Shown here one piece after another: positions 63,600 to 64,000 of a stretch of DNA of 64,000 nucleotides. Source of the DNA: Rhizobium sp. WYJ-E13 (lineage in GTDB: Bacteria; Pseudomonadota; Alphaproteobacteria; Rhizobiales; Rhizobiaceae); contig NZ_CP076853.1 of assembly GCF_018987265.1 (NCBI RefSeq), positions 558,001 through 622,000 on the forward strand, written 5' to 3'. The notes under the pieces are model-generated. The model worked only from the letters and a program-made list of their open reading frames with translations. It was not told the origin of the DNA and made no database searches. The position numbers and the translations under genes were made by a program. The stretch's first letter is position 1. Every line of letters begins with the position of its first letter.

Positions 63600-64000
63600 A
63601 TGACCAGACTGAAGCTTCTCCGCAATCTTTCGCTGGCCGGCTCGGCCATGCTGCCGCTGGTATCAGCCACGGCCGCTCATGCTGCGCCCGCCGGCATGGA
63701 CAAGATCCAGAATATCGTCGTCATCTACGCCGAAAACCGCAGTTTCGATAACCTCTATGGCAGCTTTCCGGGCGCCAATGGCCTCTCCAATGTCAGCGAA
63801 GGCCAGGCACGCCAGCTCGATCGCGATGGCGCGCCGCTTGCCGAACTGCCGCCGGCCTGGGGCGGCCTGACCGCCATGGGTGTGACGCCAGCCGTCACCG
63901 AGGCGCAGTCCGCACATCTCGCCAACGCCGCCTTCTCGATCGACGATCCCAAGGGTTTCGCGCAGTCGCCTTCCGTCATCACCCGCGACCTCTGGCACCG
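63600..64000 (+). CDS. Acid phosphatase/phosphoesterase family protein (AcpA-like, PF04185), partial
   Basis: About 133 residues are visible before the window ends. A signal peptide 'MTRLKLLRNLSLAGSAMLPLVSATAAHA' is followed by 'IQNIVVIYAENRSFDNLYGSFPGANGLSN', the E-N-R-S-F-D-N motif of the AcpA/phospholipase C superfamily (metal-ligand N and D). It should be a periplasmic acid phosphatase. It lies divergently from the di-haem peroxidase, with 210 bases between. The rest of the gene is outside the window. Confidence 0.85.
   Translation, partial: MTRLKLLRNLSLAGSAMLPLVSATAAHAAPAGMDKIQNIVVIYAENRSFDNLYGSFPGANGLSNVSEGQARQLDRDGAPLAELPPAWGGLTAMGVTPAVTEAQSAHLANAAFSIDDPKGFAQSPSVITRDLWH

Overview
The window looks like a piece of a Rhizobiaceae (Rhizobium-type) chromosome. 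The evidence is high GC, a CcrM-type GANTC methylase, the order mutY / DUF721(DciA) / DsbA-like / smc / ppdK, a rhizobial-type zinc asparaginase, betI-betB-betA, cysH-cysD-cysN with an Rrf2 regulator, a TIGR03808-type Tat repeat protein, and short intergenic palindromic repeats. This assignment is inference from gene content and protein likeness; no database was searched.

Layout. 1-5.5 kb: an ArsR regulator cut by the window edge, a NIPSNAP/ABM pair, ccrM, a leftward NTF2-like/HAD/mutY group, divergent dciA, and a RelBE-type toxin-antitoxin pair with a perfect 18-bp palindromic operator. 5.6-13 kb: DsbA-like thioredoxin, smc and ppdK, with strong intrinsic terminators between them and a structured non-coding leader before ppdK. 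13-17.3 kb: small hypotheticals, a DUF1499 protein, then a DCC/MBL/cupin run. 17.4-20 kb: tRNA-Gln(TTG), a lipoprotein, tRNA-Pro(CGG), an AT-richer stretch with a DUF2569 membrane protein and a small basic protein, and a candidate leftward sRNA. 20-26.5 kb: YghU-type GSH enzyme, GNAT/MocR divergent pair, DegP protease, LacI regulator. 26.5-30.5 kb: sulfate assimilation cysHDN with its divergent Rrf2 regulator. 30.6-35.4 kb: a DUF6152/DUF2214-like pair and choline-to-betaine genes with a BetI operator. 35.5-48.5 kb: HdeD, orphan ParD, an EAL-CBS-GGDEF protein, quinone oxidoreductase, two MFS transporters flanking a cysteine-bearing HTH regulator, asparaginase, a DeoR/DUF4406 divergent pair, two GSTs, MmcQ and a LysR. 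48.5-60.5 kb: TIGR03808, PAS-GAF-GGDEF-EAL, GDPD, DLH-like hydrolase, DUF922, exonuclease plus ATP-dependent ligase, alpha/beta hydrolase, and tandem L,D-transpeptidases. 60.5-64 kb: palindromic repeats, an MFS remnant, OhrR/Ohr, a di-haem peroxidase and the start of a PF04185-type acid phosphatase.

Most of the window is ordinary chromosomal housekeeping. Physiological themes are sulfur assimilation, osmoprotection, peroxide and glutathione chemistry, c-di-GMP signalling and cell-wall cross-linking. The items most worth a second look are non-coding: a repeat family with a compensatory base-pair change, a candidate sRNA with a CCACC loop, two Shine-Dalgarno-masking hairpins, and a three-half-site operator next to a cysteine-bearing HTH regulator. 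I found no CRISPR array, no complete insertion sequence and no intact prophage.
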